64,000 nt of DNA from Arcicella sp040387735. Its GTDB lineage: Bacteria; Bacteroidota; Bacteroidia; Cytophagales; Spirosomataceae. Position numbers and translations under genes: made by a program. Positions 28,066 through 37,900 of this stretch are shown here, piece after piece; within the stretch, counting starts at the first letter, position 1, and every line of letters starts with the position of its first letter. The DNA is taken from the NCBI GenBank assembly GCA_040387735.1, contig JAZKDE010000043.1, positions 1 through 64,000 of the forward strand, written 5' to 3'. Under the pieces are notes generated by a model. The model was not told where the DNA came from and ran no database searches. It worked only from the letters and a program-made list of their open reading frames with translations.

Positions 28066-28758
28066 ATGATAGGAATCTATTTAATCACATTAGTCTTTGC
28101 GGGAATAGGATTTTTCGTGCAATGGCGTTTGAAGAGCAAGTTTAAGCAATATTCTGAAGTTGGCTTGAGCAATGGACTTTCGGGCAAAGAAATTGCCGAA
28201 AAAATGTTGCGAGATAATAATATTTTTGACGTAAGAATTGTATCCGTAGAAGGACAATTGACCGACCATTATAATCCATCCGACAAAACGGTAAATCTTA
28301 GTCCAGACGTGTATCACGGCAGAAGCGTATCAGCCGCAGCCGTAGCCGCTCACGAGTGCGGACACGCTGTACAGCACGCAGTGGCATATTCAATGTTGCA
28401 ATTCCGTAGCTCAATGGTTCCCGTTTTGAACCTTGCCAACAACTTCATGCCAATTGCTTTGATGGTAGGAATGATGATTTTATACTCGACAGGTAACAAA
28501 TTAGTATTGACCGTTGGCGTGGCATTATTCGCCTTAGCAACACTTTTCAGTTTTGTGACCTTACCCGTAGAATTCGACGCATCTCGCCGAGCATTAGCAT
28601 GGATGGAGTCAAAAAACGTAGTAAGTCAATCAGAACACGACGGAGCAAAAGACGCACTTTGGTGGGCAGCCATGACTTACGTAGCAGCAGCTTTGGGTAT
28701 GTTAGCTCAATTGCTTTATTATGTGAGCTTGTTGTCGGGGAGACGGAGTGATGATTAA
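28066..28758 (+). CDS. Membrane zinc metallopeptidase (Zn_peptidase_2 family)
   Basis: A 230-aa inner-membrane protein with an N-terminal anchor helix and several later helices. The zinc site is HECGH (residues 96-100, catalytic Glu97), followed by AVQHA and, after the membrane segments, PVEFDASRRALAWM, which supplies further conserved residues. The family (neutral zinc metallopeptidase, YugP-like) has no well-established substrate. It starts 3 bp after rfaE2 and is closed by a terminator, so it is the last gene of the pan operon region. Confidence 0.9.
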   Translation: MIGIYLITLVFAGIGFFVQWRLKSKFKQYSEVGLSNGLSGKEIAEKMLRDNNIFDVRIVSVEGQLTDHYNPSDKTVNLSPDVYHGRSVSAAAVAAHECGHAVQHAVAYSMLQFRSSMVPVLNLANNFMPIALMVGMMILYSTGNKLVLTVGVALFALATLFSFVTLPVEFDASRRALAWMESKNVVSQSEHDGAKDALWWAAMTYVAAALGMLAQLLYYVSLLSGRRSDD

Positions 28759-28764
28759 TTAAAT

Positions 28765-28801
28765 AAAAAAACCTCTCATAATTGATTTGAGAGGCTTTTT
28801 T
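28765..28801. terminator. Bidirectional terminator (zinc peptidase / DUF1353-like)
   Basis: A 7-bp stem, CCTCTCA (28772-28778) with TGAGAGG (28788-28794), is flanked by a seven-A run and a T-run, between convergent genes. Confidence 0.8.
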
Positions 28802-28812
28802 ATGTATCAATT

Positions 28813-29307
28813 TTAAATCCATGAAAACTCTTCAATGTTGATTTTGCTTTGACTTTTCTGGGTCTTCCATTTTCCATAAAGTCCTCCCAAAACTCTCACC
28901 GCAAAACCGTAAATCCCTGCTAATTTGAATTTAGTCTTTCTTAAATTGAGTAAAAATAAAATATCTGCTTCCTTTTTACTAATCGGAATATCTCCTTTAA
29001 ACTGATAAAGTACATCGTGAATCAGAGAGGCATAATATGTAATTGGGGCTTCTGTGTCCCAATCTAATTTGCCGTCTGGTGTACCCCACGTAATATCTAA
29101 AAATACCACTTTGGGCGAACATCCATCCCAAGCATAACCGTCCTCATAACTCCCATTCAAGGTTATTTTACCATCTGGCTCAATTGATAGCCAACAATTA
29201 TTAAATGACCGATTTTTAATATTGGTAATGATAAAAACGTCTTCATGAATAACGAATTTATACACTTTTTCCTTGATACTTTTTGATTTTATGTAGTTGG
29301 TTTGCAT
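28813..29307 (-). CDS. DUF1353-like protein
   Basis: A 164-aa soluble protein with no signal peptide. The segment GYAWDGCSPK followed by YYASLIHDVLYQF and ADILFLLNL resembles DUF1353, a family frequent in phage and accessory regions (there the pattern is WDGAS...HDYLY). The C-terminus is basic and hydrophobic (YGFAVRVLGGLYGKWK). It is the last of three minus-strand accessory genes. Family membership is inferred from this motif pair only. Confidence 0.6.
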   Translation of the reverse strand: MQTNYIKSKSIKEKVYKFVIHEDVFIITNIKNRSFNNCWLSIEPDGKITLNGSYEDGYAWDGCSPKVVFLDITWGTPDGKLDWDTEAPITYYASLIHDVLYQFKGDIPISKKEADILFLLNLRKTKFKLAGIYGFAVRVLGGLYGKWKTQKSQSKINIEEFSWI

Positions 29308-29403
29308 GGTTATTAAACTGTTTAGGGGTTAGTTTAATGCTATTTTCAAAAATTCATTGCTTCAAATTCGGAAAAATATAAGTGAATCTGAGTGAGAAAC
29401 ATA

Positions 29404-29877
29404 TTACCTCCAATAATCACAAATAATTTGTCTGATTTCTTCTTTATCTTTTTCATTTGAGGTTACAATAAGTATATTTCTACCTCCTCCAACAATCCCT
29501 GCATTGTAATATTTTTTTATAATATGTTCATTTAATTCATACCAATTTGGCTGAGTAGGGAAAGATATAAAATAACCATTCAATGGTAAAGAAACCAAAA
29601 TTTCTGAATTAGCTGGAATGGACATTGTTCTATTTGCCCCTAAAGTTTGTGAAATCGGAAGATTAGGAACAATTAGTGTTATTGGTACATCAGATTTAAT
29701 TTTTAAGTAGGGATTATTAATTAAATTCTGGTTATTAAGAAATTGCATATCAAAAGATATACTTAGAGGATGGTTGCAAGTATTAGTATTAAACTTCCAA
29801 GTCTCCGTCTCCCTTTGAGCTTTACTTGAAACAGAAATCATAAAAATTATGCAGAATATTAAATATATACTTTTCAT
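29404..29877 (-). CDS. Secreted hypothetical protein
   Basis: A 157-aa protein with a clear cleavable signal peptide (MKSIYLIFCIIFMISVSSKAQ). The mature part is beta-rich (FDMQFLNN, PITLIVPNLP, NSEILVSLPLNGYFISF) and ends in a helical tail with KDKEEIRQIICDYW. I do not recognise a family. It starts 11 bp after the stop of the long beta-rich ORF upstream, so it is probably in the same transcript. Confidence 0.65.
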   Translation of the reverse strand: MKSIYLIFCIIFMISVSSKAQRETETWKFNTNTCNHPLSISFDMQFLNNQNLINNPYLKIKSDVPITLIVPNLPISQTLGANRTMSIPANSEILVSLPLNGYFISFPTQPNWYELNEHIIKKYYNAGIVGGGRNILIVTSNEKDKEEIRQIICDYWR

Positions 29878-29888
29878 ATTCTCGAAAA

Positions 29889-31394
29889 TTAAAAGTTAAA
29901 TTGTAAACCTAAATATGGGTGTGCCGGACCTTGTAATTTTGTTTGTAAATCACTGTTCAATTTATCAATAGTTGCTTTACCTCCTATTGAAAGAGTATTA
30001 AGTGTCTTAGCAAAATTGAATGCAACACCACTCATAATAGAAATACTACTCACAAAAGTATTATTAAGACTAAAAAGCCTTAATCCACCTCCAAAATGGA
30101 ATAAAGGTTGATTATTTGCCAAACTTACACCGACTTGAAACTGCCAGAAGACATCCCCTTTACCCCATCTTGGCAAAAATGTAACGGTTGGTGCGGGTAG
30201 ATAATTTATTATATTTGTTCCTGTCTGTGCAACTACATCATCACCATCTTTATTGGTTACTATACCATACTGAGGGAATTCAATCGGGCTAAAAAAGTAT
30301 AACATTCCAACACCAAACTCTGTAAGAACTGACGCATAAGGCACAACATTAAAAGTTGCTTTGCTAATTTCATTGGATGATTTTACCTTAAATTTCCAAC
30401 TTATTGTACCTTTATATTCTTCCCATTCGATTTTTTGAACAGATAAAGTAACTTGGTTAATTTTCTTCTCAGTCGTTTTTAGAGACTCTACCAATACTGT
30501 ATTTCGTTCTTCATCAGCATCTTTAACATATTTCAAAAGTTCATCACATAAGTCTCCAAATCCTTTTAAGACCGATAGTCTTTTATTATAAATTCGCTTT
30601 GAATAATTGATATAACTTGACATCCGAGCTTCCGAATATCTGTCAAATGTGGAACTACAATCTTTGTAATAACCATCATCATCGAGTATCTCTGCTGATT
30701 TAATATTTCCTCTTATTTCTTTATCTAAATCAGGGATTTTAGCTTTGGCATCATTGATAGCTTTTTTGAAATCAGAAACTTTACTTTGTTTTAAAATTTC
30801 ATTGAAATCTTTTTTAATATTTTCTTCAAACGTTTTCCCGTTAGTATAAATCTGTTCCTCATTTTCAACAACTTTGTTTAATAGTTTTTCCATTTCTTTA
30901 TCTTTAAAGCAATTACCTTTCCCTTGTACCCACATAACCCATTCAAAAAGCATTGATGATTTAATTTTGTTGATTTGTTCAGATAGTACGGCAACTTTAG
31001 CGGCTTTTTCTACGACAGGTCTTAGCCTTGCTTCGGTATTTAAGATCGTATAATAGGTTGGATAATCACGCATTTTTTCTAAGCACGCCTCCACCCGTTC
31101 AGCAACTGTTTTAGTATTATCGGATATTACTAAATCAGTAATATTGTTTATATCAGCCGAAGCCGATGTAACAGAAATAGGTGTTCCCGTTAAAGCTTTA
31201 TTCGCTGAATCTTTTACTATTGCTTTTTGTGCAGGCTGAAATATTTTTTTAAAATCGCCCTGAGGGGTTATTAATTCCGCTAATTCTTTAATACTACTAA
31301 TCAAAGTATCAGTAGCAGTAGCTAACGGGTCATCCATTTCTTTTGTGGTAATTTTCACTTTAAATCGTAGAGGATTTAAAAATCTTAGTTGCAA
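29889..31394 (-). CDS. Long ORF of an envelope protein, probably the 3' part of a frameshifted gene
   Basis: 501 aa when read from a TTG at 31394; the first ATG is at 31337. There is no signal peptide, although the body looks like an envelope protein: beta segment (LRFLNPLRFKVKITTKE), a long helical/coiled-coil middle (~90-300) and a C-terminal beta domain (TVTFLPRWGKGDVFWQFQVGVS, LFHFGGGLRLFS) ending in YLGLQFNF like an outer-membrane strand. The same frame stays open back to 31409, inside the end of the upstream signal-peptide ORF. Removing one 4-bp repeat unit (TTTA, 31411-31420) joins the two into one 581-aa protein. I do not recognise a family. Confidence 0.7.
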   Translation of the reverse strand: MQLRFLNPLRFKVKITTKEMDDPLATATDTLISSIKELAELITPQGDFKKIFQPAQKAIVKDSANKALTGTPISVTSASADINNITDLVISDNTKTVAERVEACLEKMRDYPTYYTILNTEARLRPVVEKAAKVAVLSEQINKIKSSMLFEWVMWVQGKGNCFKDKEMEKLLNKVVENEEQIYTNGKTFEENIKKDFNEILKQSKVSDFKKAINDAKAKIPDLDKEIRGNIKSAEILDDDGYYKDCSSTFDRYSEARMSSYINYSKRIYNKRLSVLKGFGDLCDELLKYVKDADEERNTVLVESLKTTEKKINQVTLSVQKIEWEEYKGTISWKFKVKSSNEISKATFNVVPYASVLTEFGVGMLYFFSPIEFPQYGIVTNKDGDDVVAQTGTNIINYLPAPTVTFLPRWGKGDVFWQFQVGVSLANNQPLFHFGGGLRLFSLNNTFVSSISIMSGVAFNFAKTLNTLSIGGKATIDKLNSDLQTKLQGPAHPYLGLQFNF

Positions 31395-31407
31395 ATTGGC
31401 CGTTTCA

Positions 31408-31638
31408 TCATTTATTTATTGCAAACGTAGTTCTTTTATTAAACTCATTGTACCAACCATAATCATCAATTCTGTAATCCTTATCGTCAATTGAATATCT
31501 GGGCGTTAATAAATCACCCGCAAAATTGACAACAACTCTTTTGTCAATTCTTTTAGAATTTAGCCTATCTTTTACAAGATTCTGTGATTGAACACTTAAA
31601 GTGACTATCCATAAAATTAGCGTTAGTATTTTTTTCAT
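31408..31638 (-). CDS. Signal-peptide ORF, probably the 5' part of the frameshifted gene
   Basis: 76 aa from the ATG at 31638, with a cleavable signal peptide (MKKILTLILWIVTLSVQSQ) followed by VVVNFAGDLLTPRYSIDDKDYRIDDYGWYNEF and ending RTTFAINK-stop. The stop arises directly after a tandem 4-bp repeat (AAATAAAT on the minus strand). With one unit fewer the frame continues as TTFAINDETANLQLRF into the 501-aa ORF. As it stands it would encode a short secreted peptide. It is possibly one gene with the downstream ORF. Confidence 0.65.
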   Translation of the reverse strand: MKKILTLILWIVTLSVQSQNLVKDRLNSKRIDKRVVVNFAGDLLTPRYSIDDKDYRIDDYGWYNEFNKRTTFAINK

Positions 31639-31709
31639 GTCTTTGTGATTAAATTTTAAAATTATTGATTCTAATGAATTTCTTTCATTTCACATATATT
31701 CAAACAACC

Positions 31710-31768
31710 CCCAAACCTCACCAAAAAATAAAAACCCAAACAAAAATCTTATTATTCGGTCAATTAGG
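31710..31768 (-). repeat. 3'-end repeat, copy A (hairpin deleted)
   Basis: Shares CCCAAACCT..CCAAAAAA and ACAAAAATCTTATTATTCGG plus TCAAT.AGG with copies B and C, but lacks the hairpin in the middle. It lies 61 bp downstream of copy B on the minus strand. Confidence 0.65.
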
Positions 31769-31828
31769 ATATTTAACATTAAATTTTATCCTCTGTTCAG
31801 ACTTGGAGCCAATAAACCCGCCATTTTA

Positions 31829-31906
31829 CCCAAACCTACCAAAAAAAGCTAAACCTAAAAGGCTTAGCTTCAATTACTTAACAAAAATCCTATTATTCGG
31901 TCAATA
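31829..31906 (-). terminator. 3'-end repeat, copy B: terminator of the DyP peroxidase
   Basis: About 78 bp nearly identical to copy C (33438-33518). It contains AAGCTAA (31846-31852) pairing with TTAGCTT (31864-31870), extended by CC/GG inside. On the minus strand a seven-T run follows, so it is a Rho-independent terminator 55 bp beyond the DyP stop. The conserved part also includes the AACAAAAATC.TATTAT.CGG block between stop codon and hairpin. Confidence 0.8.
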
Positions 31907-31924
31907 CTATATTTCTACACTCTC

Positions 31925-33331
31925 TTAAATATTCTTCAAAAACGGAATACTGGGAGCGAAGAAATATTCACCACCTTTCATTTCAACGAATGAATTAAAC
32001 GATTCCACTTCCATAGAGTTAGGGTCATTATAAATTGTTGGGAATGCTCCTGTACTAACATTTCTAATGCCATCTTGCCCAATAATTGGGTCAATTCCAA
32101 CACCGCCTTGAATGAAATTTGGATTATTAACCCAAGAACGTTGAATAAAAGCAAATTGATTCTCAATACTTTGTTGGAAACTCATGAATAAAAGCCCTAC
32201 TCCAGCATTTTTAGTAGGCATTTGAGCAAAATCAAGTTCAATATCAGTACTAACGTTTCTATGCCCATACGTAATTCCTCTTCGTGCCATGATACGTTTT
32301 TTATCACCTTCACTTGACCGTGGGTTACTCTTACGGATGTGTGCGTGAAAAGGACATCTCGCTCCATCTTGGTCAGAATCGTAATTAAAATTATTCATTA
32401 TACCACTACCAATCAATCCAGCCATATTTGAATCTGTCAAGGGAGTTCCGTCTTCAAATCTACCCACAATCATTGCTCCAGCTCTTTCATCGTCTTCGCC
32501 TTGCAGTCTTAGGGCATCCGCTAATCTTTTTTCTGCGGTTTTAAATCCTCTAACATTTTGCTCTAATTTTCTAAAAACAAAATAACTACCAAAAGAATCT
32601 GCATCGGGTGATAAAGGGTCATTCACTAAAACCAAATCTAAGGAAGCCGATGGATCAAATTTCAAAGGATTAGTATTATCATTCATTTTATTATATTTAT
32701 CAACCTCATCTTTAAAAAATAAAGGCTGACTAATTCCATCAACATACCCAAAATGTTCGAGTCCATCACCATTAGCATTTTTAATCGCATTTCCGTATTC
32801 AACGGTAAGTATCCTACCAAAACCATCAATCTCCTTAATAATTTTTCTGGCTTCATTCCCCATTTTATTAAGGTCTGCGTCAGCTAAAAGTATCATAGCA
32901 TGAATTCCATCTCTGAAACCAAGTTCCCATTGTGATTGTGGCGGGTCGTTGAGGCTATTTTTTTGAGTACGACTTCCTTCTGCCATACCTCCACGAAAAG
33001 CATGGGCATCAGGAAAATTTGTTTCAGTATTATGTCCAAAATAGTCATATCCTTCAGCGGCTAATAAGAAACCAACAAACATTCCGCCAGACACACAATT
33101 CCGTTTAAAGACTTCGGTATCCTTTAATTGAGTTTGACAGCTGGTAATTCTTTCAGCAAAATCTCGAACCCACGCTCTGGCTCTTAGCTTTCTGCCACCG
33201 TTGAACCTAACAAAGATATGAGTAGTATGTTCTCTACCATGTCCTTTCAGGATGTTACCTTGAAGATTACTAAAGAGATTATGGAATTGTAAATCTCGCT
33301 GGTCAATTGCTTTTTGTGTTAAATCAATCAT
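31925..33331 (-). CDS. Dyp-type heme peroxidase
   Basis: A 468-aa dye-decolourising peroxidase: heme enzyme using hydrogen peroxide to oxidise varied substrates. The family hallmark GxxDG is GYVDG (residues 195-199, distal Asp198). The heme region is CPFHAHIRKSNPR (326-338) with candidate proximal His329/His331. The opening LFSNLQGNILKGHGR and the length fit the larger C/D-type DyPs. No signal peptide or Tat motif, so it is presumably cytoplasmic unless packaged. The start is the ATG at 33331. It is monocistronic and flanked at both ends by copies of the 3'-end repeat. Oxidative stress or aromatic oxidation are plausible roles. Confidence 0.92.
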   Translation of the reverse strand: MIDLTQKAIDQRDLQFHNLFSNLQGNILKGHGREHTTHIFVRFNGGRKLRARAWVRDFAERITSCQTQLKDTEVFKRNCVSGGMFVGFLLAAEGYDYFGHNTETNFPDAHAFRGGMAEGSRTQKNSLNDPPQSQWELGFRDGIHAMILLADADLNKMGNEARKIIKEIDGFGRILTVEYGNAIKNANGDGLEHFGYVDGISQPLFFKDEVDKYNKMNDNTNPLKFDPSASLDLVLVNDPLSPDADSFGSYFVFRKLEQNVRGFKTAEKRLADALRLQGEDDERAGAMIVGRFEDGTPLTDSNMAGLIGSGIMNNFNYDSDQDGARCPFHAHIRKSNPRSSEGDKKRIMARRGITYGHRNVSTDIELDFAQMPTKNAGVGLLFMSFQQSIENQFAFIQRSWVNNPNFIQGGVGIDPIIGQDGIRNVSTGAFPTIYNDPNSMEVESFNSFVEMKGGEYFFAPSIPFLKNI

Positions 33332-33437
33332 AGCTACTATTGGTTAAATATTTGTGAGTAATTAATTATTAAGTCGTAAAAAAGTATTTTCGGATAACAA
33401 TTTCTTTTAAATAAATCACAGAATAATTATAAAATCT

Positions 33438-33518
33438 CCCAAACCTAACAAAAAAAGCCAAACCTAAAAGGCTTGGCTTCAAATACTTAACAAAAATCTT
33501 ATTATACGGTCAATCAGG
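33438..33518 (-). terminator. 3'-end repeat, copy C: terminator of the RND operon
   Basis: About 80 bp nearly identical to copy B. The hairpin is AAGCCAA (33455-33461) with TTGGCTT (33473-33479). Compared with copy B, both arms changed (CT/AG to CC/GG), so pairing is kept. A T-run follows on the minus strand. It ends 20 bp beyond the stop codon of the outer-membrane efflux gene. Confidence 0.8.
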
Positions 33519-33537
33519 TTATTCTCCTTTTAAGTAA

Positions 33538-34980
33538 TTAATTTCGCCAACCTCCTCCTAATGATTTGTAAAGTCCGATAACTGCATTGTACTGGCGTCG
33601 CTTGAGATTGATTAACTCTATTTGTGATTCAAGTGCGTTTCTCTGGGAGGTGATGACCTCTAAATATGTGGCTCTTCCCGACCTAAATAGTTCGGCGGAA
33701 TTGTTGATGGAGAGTCGCAAAACATCTACTTCTTGCACTTTCAGTTCGTACATATCGTTGGTATTTTGAATCAAATTCAGTTGATTATAAACTTCTGTAA
33801 AGCTATTGACAATTGTTCTTTGATAGTTGATATAAGCCATTTTTTGGTCAGCTTTTGATGCCATCAAATCAGCAATTATTTGTCTTCTATTTGCTAAAGG
33901 TGCCGTTAACCCACCAAAAGTATTCATAGCAAATGAGGCAGGATTTAACCATAAAAGTGCCTTAAATGACTGTAAACCAATCCCGCCCGTAAGGTTTAAG
34001 GATGGATAAAAGGCGGCTTTGGCAGTAAATAAATTGGCTTTGGTTGCCAATAATTCATATTCTGCTTGCTTAATATCAGGACGATTTTCGAGCAATCTGG
34101 ATGGTATTCCTGCGGTTAATTTAGGTGGTATAACTTTTGCCCAAGCCACTTTCGGACGATTGATAGGCTGTGGGTAGCGTCCCAATAAGAAATTAATTCT
34201 ACTTTCGGCTTCGATAATTTCTTGCTTTACCTCAATTTTCATGGCTTTTGAGCTTAAAAATTGTGCATTTAATAAATCAACTGCCAACTGATTGGCTTGC
34301 CCTGCTTGTTTGAGAACCCGAGTAATTTCTACGGCTCTTTCTTGCAAAACAATATTTTCTTCGAGAAAATCTAACTCATTATCCAAAATCAATAACTCGT
34401 AATATCCCGAGGCAATTTGTGCTACTAATTCACTAATTACTAAGTTTTTACCCGACTCGCTCGCTAATAATTTAGCGGTAGCTGAGACTTTTTGGCTTTT
34501 GAGTTTCCCCCAAATATCAATCTCCCAAGACGACTGCACGCCCAAATAATAATCGGGAATAATTGGGTCTGGAATTTGTTGTTTTTCGTTGATATTAGTC
34601 GAAAACTGAGTGTCGTAATTTCCTACACCATCGACCGTATAATTTCCAAACTTTCGCTGTCCAATCGTGATATTTGCGGCTAAATCTGGCTTACCAAGTC
34701 CTTTCGTAAATCGAACGCCCGCCCGAGCAATTTCGATTTTTTGTAAGGTCATTTGCAAGTCAAAATTGTTCTGAAAGGCAGTGTCAATTAAGGCTCTCAA
34801 AGTTGTATCTCCAAAAAATGCCTGAATCGTTGGCAAATTATTCATGAGAGAATCATTCTTTAGGCTAAACTTCGCTGGCATTGCCAACAATGGTCGATTT
34901 TGGGGTATTTCCTGCTTGATTTTACACGAACCTAATAAGGTAATTATGGCTAAGAAATAAATATTTTTATGCTTCAACAT
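33538..34980 (-). CDS. RND efflux outer-membrane channel lipoprotein (TolC/NodT family)
   Basis: A 480-aa outer-membrane factor, the exit duct of the tripartite pump encoded just upstream. It has a lipoprotein signal (MLKHKNIYFLAIITLLGSC, Cys19). Two OEP repeats are seen in LQMTLQKIEIARAGVRFTKG, SSWEIDIWGKLKSQKVSA, RPDIKQAEYELLATKANLFTAKAAFYPSL and YLEVITSQRNALESQIELINLKR. The start is the ATG at 34980, which overlaps the RND gene stop by 14 bp. A TTG extension to 35025 adds only basic residues ahead of the signal. It is the last gene of the operon, ended by the copy C terminator. Confidence 0.95.
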   Translation of the reverse strand: MLKHKNIYFLAIITLLGSCKIKQEIPQNRPLLAMPAKFSLKNDSLMNNLPTIQAFFGDTTLRALIDTAFQNNFDLQMTLQKIEIARAGVRFTKGLGKPDLAANITIGQRKFGNYTVDGVGNYDTQFSTNINEKQQIPDPIIPDYYLGVQSSWEIDIWGKLKSQKVSATAKLLASESGKNLVISELVAQIASGYYELLILDNELDFLEENIVLQERAVEITRVLKQAGQANQLAVDLLNAQFLSSKAMKIEVKQEIIEAESRINFLLGRYPQPINRPKVAWAKVIPPKLTAGIPSRLLENRPDIKQAEYELLATKANLFTAKAAFYPSLNLTGGIGLQSFKALLWLNPASFAMNTFGGLTAPLANRRQIIADLMASKADQKMAYINYQRTIVNSFTEVYNQLNLIQNTNDMYELKVQEVDVLRLSINNSAELFRSGRATYLEVITSQRNALESQIELINLKRRQYNAVIGLYKSLGGGWRN

Positions 34981-37900
34981 ACGTTTCTTCGAGCGTTTTT
35001 TTAGTTTTTTTCTTTCTTTTTCCAATGCTCATTCCTGCAAAAATTACGTACAGACCAGGGATGACAATTACACCAAATAATGTCCCGAATAGCATTCCTC
35101 CTGCCGCTGCTGTACCAATTGTTTTATTGCCAATTGCTCCCGCACCCGATGCAAACATGAGCGGAACGAGTCCCGCAATGAAGGCAAATGAAGTCATCAA
35201 AATTGGTCTAAAACGAGCCACTGCTCCACCAACGGCTGCTTTCAGTAATGTTTTGCCTTGTTTTTGTTGTAAAACGGCAAACTCTACAATCAAAATGGCA
35301 TTTTTACCTAATAATCCAATCAACATGACCATTGCTACTTGAGCGTAAATATTGTTTTCTAATCCGAATAAATACAGGAAAAACAAAGAGCCAAAAATTC
35401 CGACTGGCAAGGATAAGATAACGGGAAGCGGTAAAAGGAAACTTTCGTACTGGGCGGAAAGCAAAAGGTAAACGAAAATTAAACAGATGATAAAAACGCC
35501 AATTACTTGATTACCCGAAAGCACTTCTTCACGGGTCATTCCCGACCATTCGTAGGTGTATCCACGGGGTAATTCAGTTTTGGCAACTTCTTCAATTGCT
35601 CGGATGGCATCACCCGAACTGTAGCCTTTGGCGGCCTCTCCGTTGAGCATTGCCGAAACGTACATATTATATCGAGTCAATTGTTCGGGGCCATAAACAC
35701 GCTCAATTCGGCTGAAAATGGCATAAGGAACCATTTCTCCACTTTTATTTTTGATACGTAACTTCATAATATCCTCGGGCAAAGCTCTGTATTTGGGGTC
35801 TGCCTGAATCATTACTTTGTACATTTGGCCGTACAAAATGAAATTCGTTGCGTAAAAACTGCCAATCAATGATTGCAAATTACTCATGGCAGCATCTACC
35901 GAAATTCCTTTTTTCGCTGCCATGTCTTGGTCAACGTGAATCATATATTGAGGAAAATTCGGGTTAAAACTTGAAAAAGCATCTTTTATTTCGGGACGTT
36001 TTTTCAAAGTTGTAATGAATTTATTGGCAACTTCTGCCGTTTTTTGCAAATTTCCCGTACCTGTTTTATCCAATAAACGAACCTCAAAACCACTGGCATT
36101 ACCAAAACCGGGAACGGCTGGTGGTGGAAAAAACTGAATCTCGGCATCTTTTATGTGCTTGGTTTTTGCAGTCAATTGAGCAATAATGTCATTGGCGGTT
36201 GCTTTTCGATTATCCCAAGCTTTGAGGTTAATCGTACTCATTCCAAACGAAGCACCAACGCCGTCGGTCATCATACTAAAGCCCGATAAACTCGAAATTG
36301 ACTCTACTTCCGTAATTTTTTGAGCAATTTTATCAATCTCATTCATCACTTCTTCGGTACGTTCAAGCGTTGCTCCAACGGGTGTGGTTACGTTAGCGTA
36401 AACCGTTCCTTGGTCTTCCGTCGGGATAAAACTGGTTGGTAAAACACTTCCAACGCCCCAAGTTGCTACGCAAAACACTACTAAAATTCCGAAAGTAATT
36501 AATCTACGATTGGCGATAACTCTTAATAATTTACCGTAACGTTCAGAAAGTCCATCGTAGGCGTGATTAAATTTATCGAAGAATCGAGTCAAAATATTCT
36601 CTTTTTTGACTTCCAAATGAGGATTTTTGAGCATTAATGCACACAATGCTGGCGTAAGTGTCAGTGCATTTACCCCTGAAATGACAATAGAAATTGCCAT
36701 CGTTACGGAGAATTGTCGGTAAAAAACGCCCACTGGTCCCGATAAAAATGCCACGGGAATAAACACCGCCGACATTACAAGCGTAATGGCAATAATTGCT
36801 CCGCTAATTTCATCCATCGCCTCAATAGTTGCTTCTCTGGCTTTGAGGTGCTTTTCTTCCATTTTGGCATGAACTGCCTCCACCACCACAATCGCATTAT
36901 CAACTACAATACCGATTGCTAAAACCAAAGCAAAAAGTGTTAATAAATTGATTGAAAAACCGAATAATTGCATGAAAGCAAACGTCCCGACTAAGGAAAC
37001 GGGAACTGCTAATACAGGAATGAGCGTAGAACGAAAATCTTGCAAGAATAAAAATACCACGAGTGCCACCAAAATAAAGGCTTCGATGAGCGTTTTGATA
37101 ACTTCGTGAATGGAGGCATCCAAAAACCTTGACACGTCATAACTCACCGTATAAGTCATTCCTGGGGGAAAAGTGGTCGATTTTAGGAATTCTAAACGAG
37201 ATTTAATGTTAGCAATTACCTCACTGGCATTTGAACCTGGACGTTGTTTAAGTACGATTGCGGCAGAAGGTTTTCCATTTTCTTTGGAAAGTACGTCGTA
37301 ATCTAAAGAACCAAACTCTAACTCTGCTACATCTTTCAAGCGTAACATTTCACCGCTTTCGGTGGTTTTAATAATGACATTTTCGTATTGTTCTTTACGA
37401 GTCATTTTACCCGTATATCGTAAAACGTATTGCAAAGATTGCGGTGCTCGACCCGAACTCTCACCAACTTTTCCCGGGGCAGCTTCTACGTTTTGTTCTT
37501 TTAGTGCTTTAATAATATCTTCTGCCGAAATCTGATAAGCATCCATTCGGGCGGGTTTTAACCAAACTCGCATGGCATATTCCCTCGACCCCATGATGTC
37601 GGCAAAACCTACACCGTCAATTCTTTTGAGTTCTGCTAAAACGTTAATATCAGCGAAGTTATAGATAAATTTCTCGTCAACGGTTGAGTCTTCACTAATC
37701 AAGTTGATGTACATCAACATACTATTTACCTCTTTTTCGGTGGAAACTCCCGCTTTGATAACCTCCTCGGGCAATTCATCCAAAACCGTTGTTACTCGGT
37801 TCTGCACGTTTACCGCTGCTACGTTGGGGTCAGTTCCTACTTCAAAATAAACTTGGATAATACTGGTTCCGTCATTTCCCGAAACGGAGGTCATATACGA

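Noticed and set aside
31408..31638. Small secreted peptide as an independent gene
   Set aside because: Not fully excluded, but the open frame behind the 4-bp repeat and the missing signal on the next ORF fit a split single gene better.
31665..31928. 87-codon plus-strand ORF
   Set aside because: It runs through repeat copies A and B and contains TKILLFGQ twice only because the DNA repeat is duplicated; it overlaps the DyP terminator and has no family resemblance.
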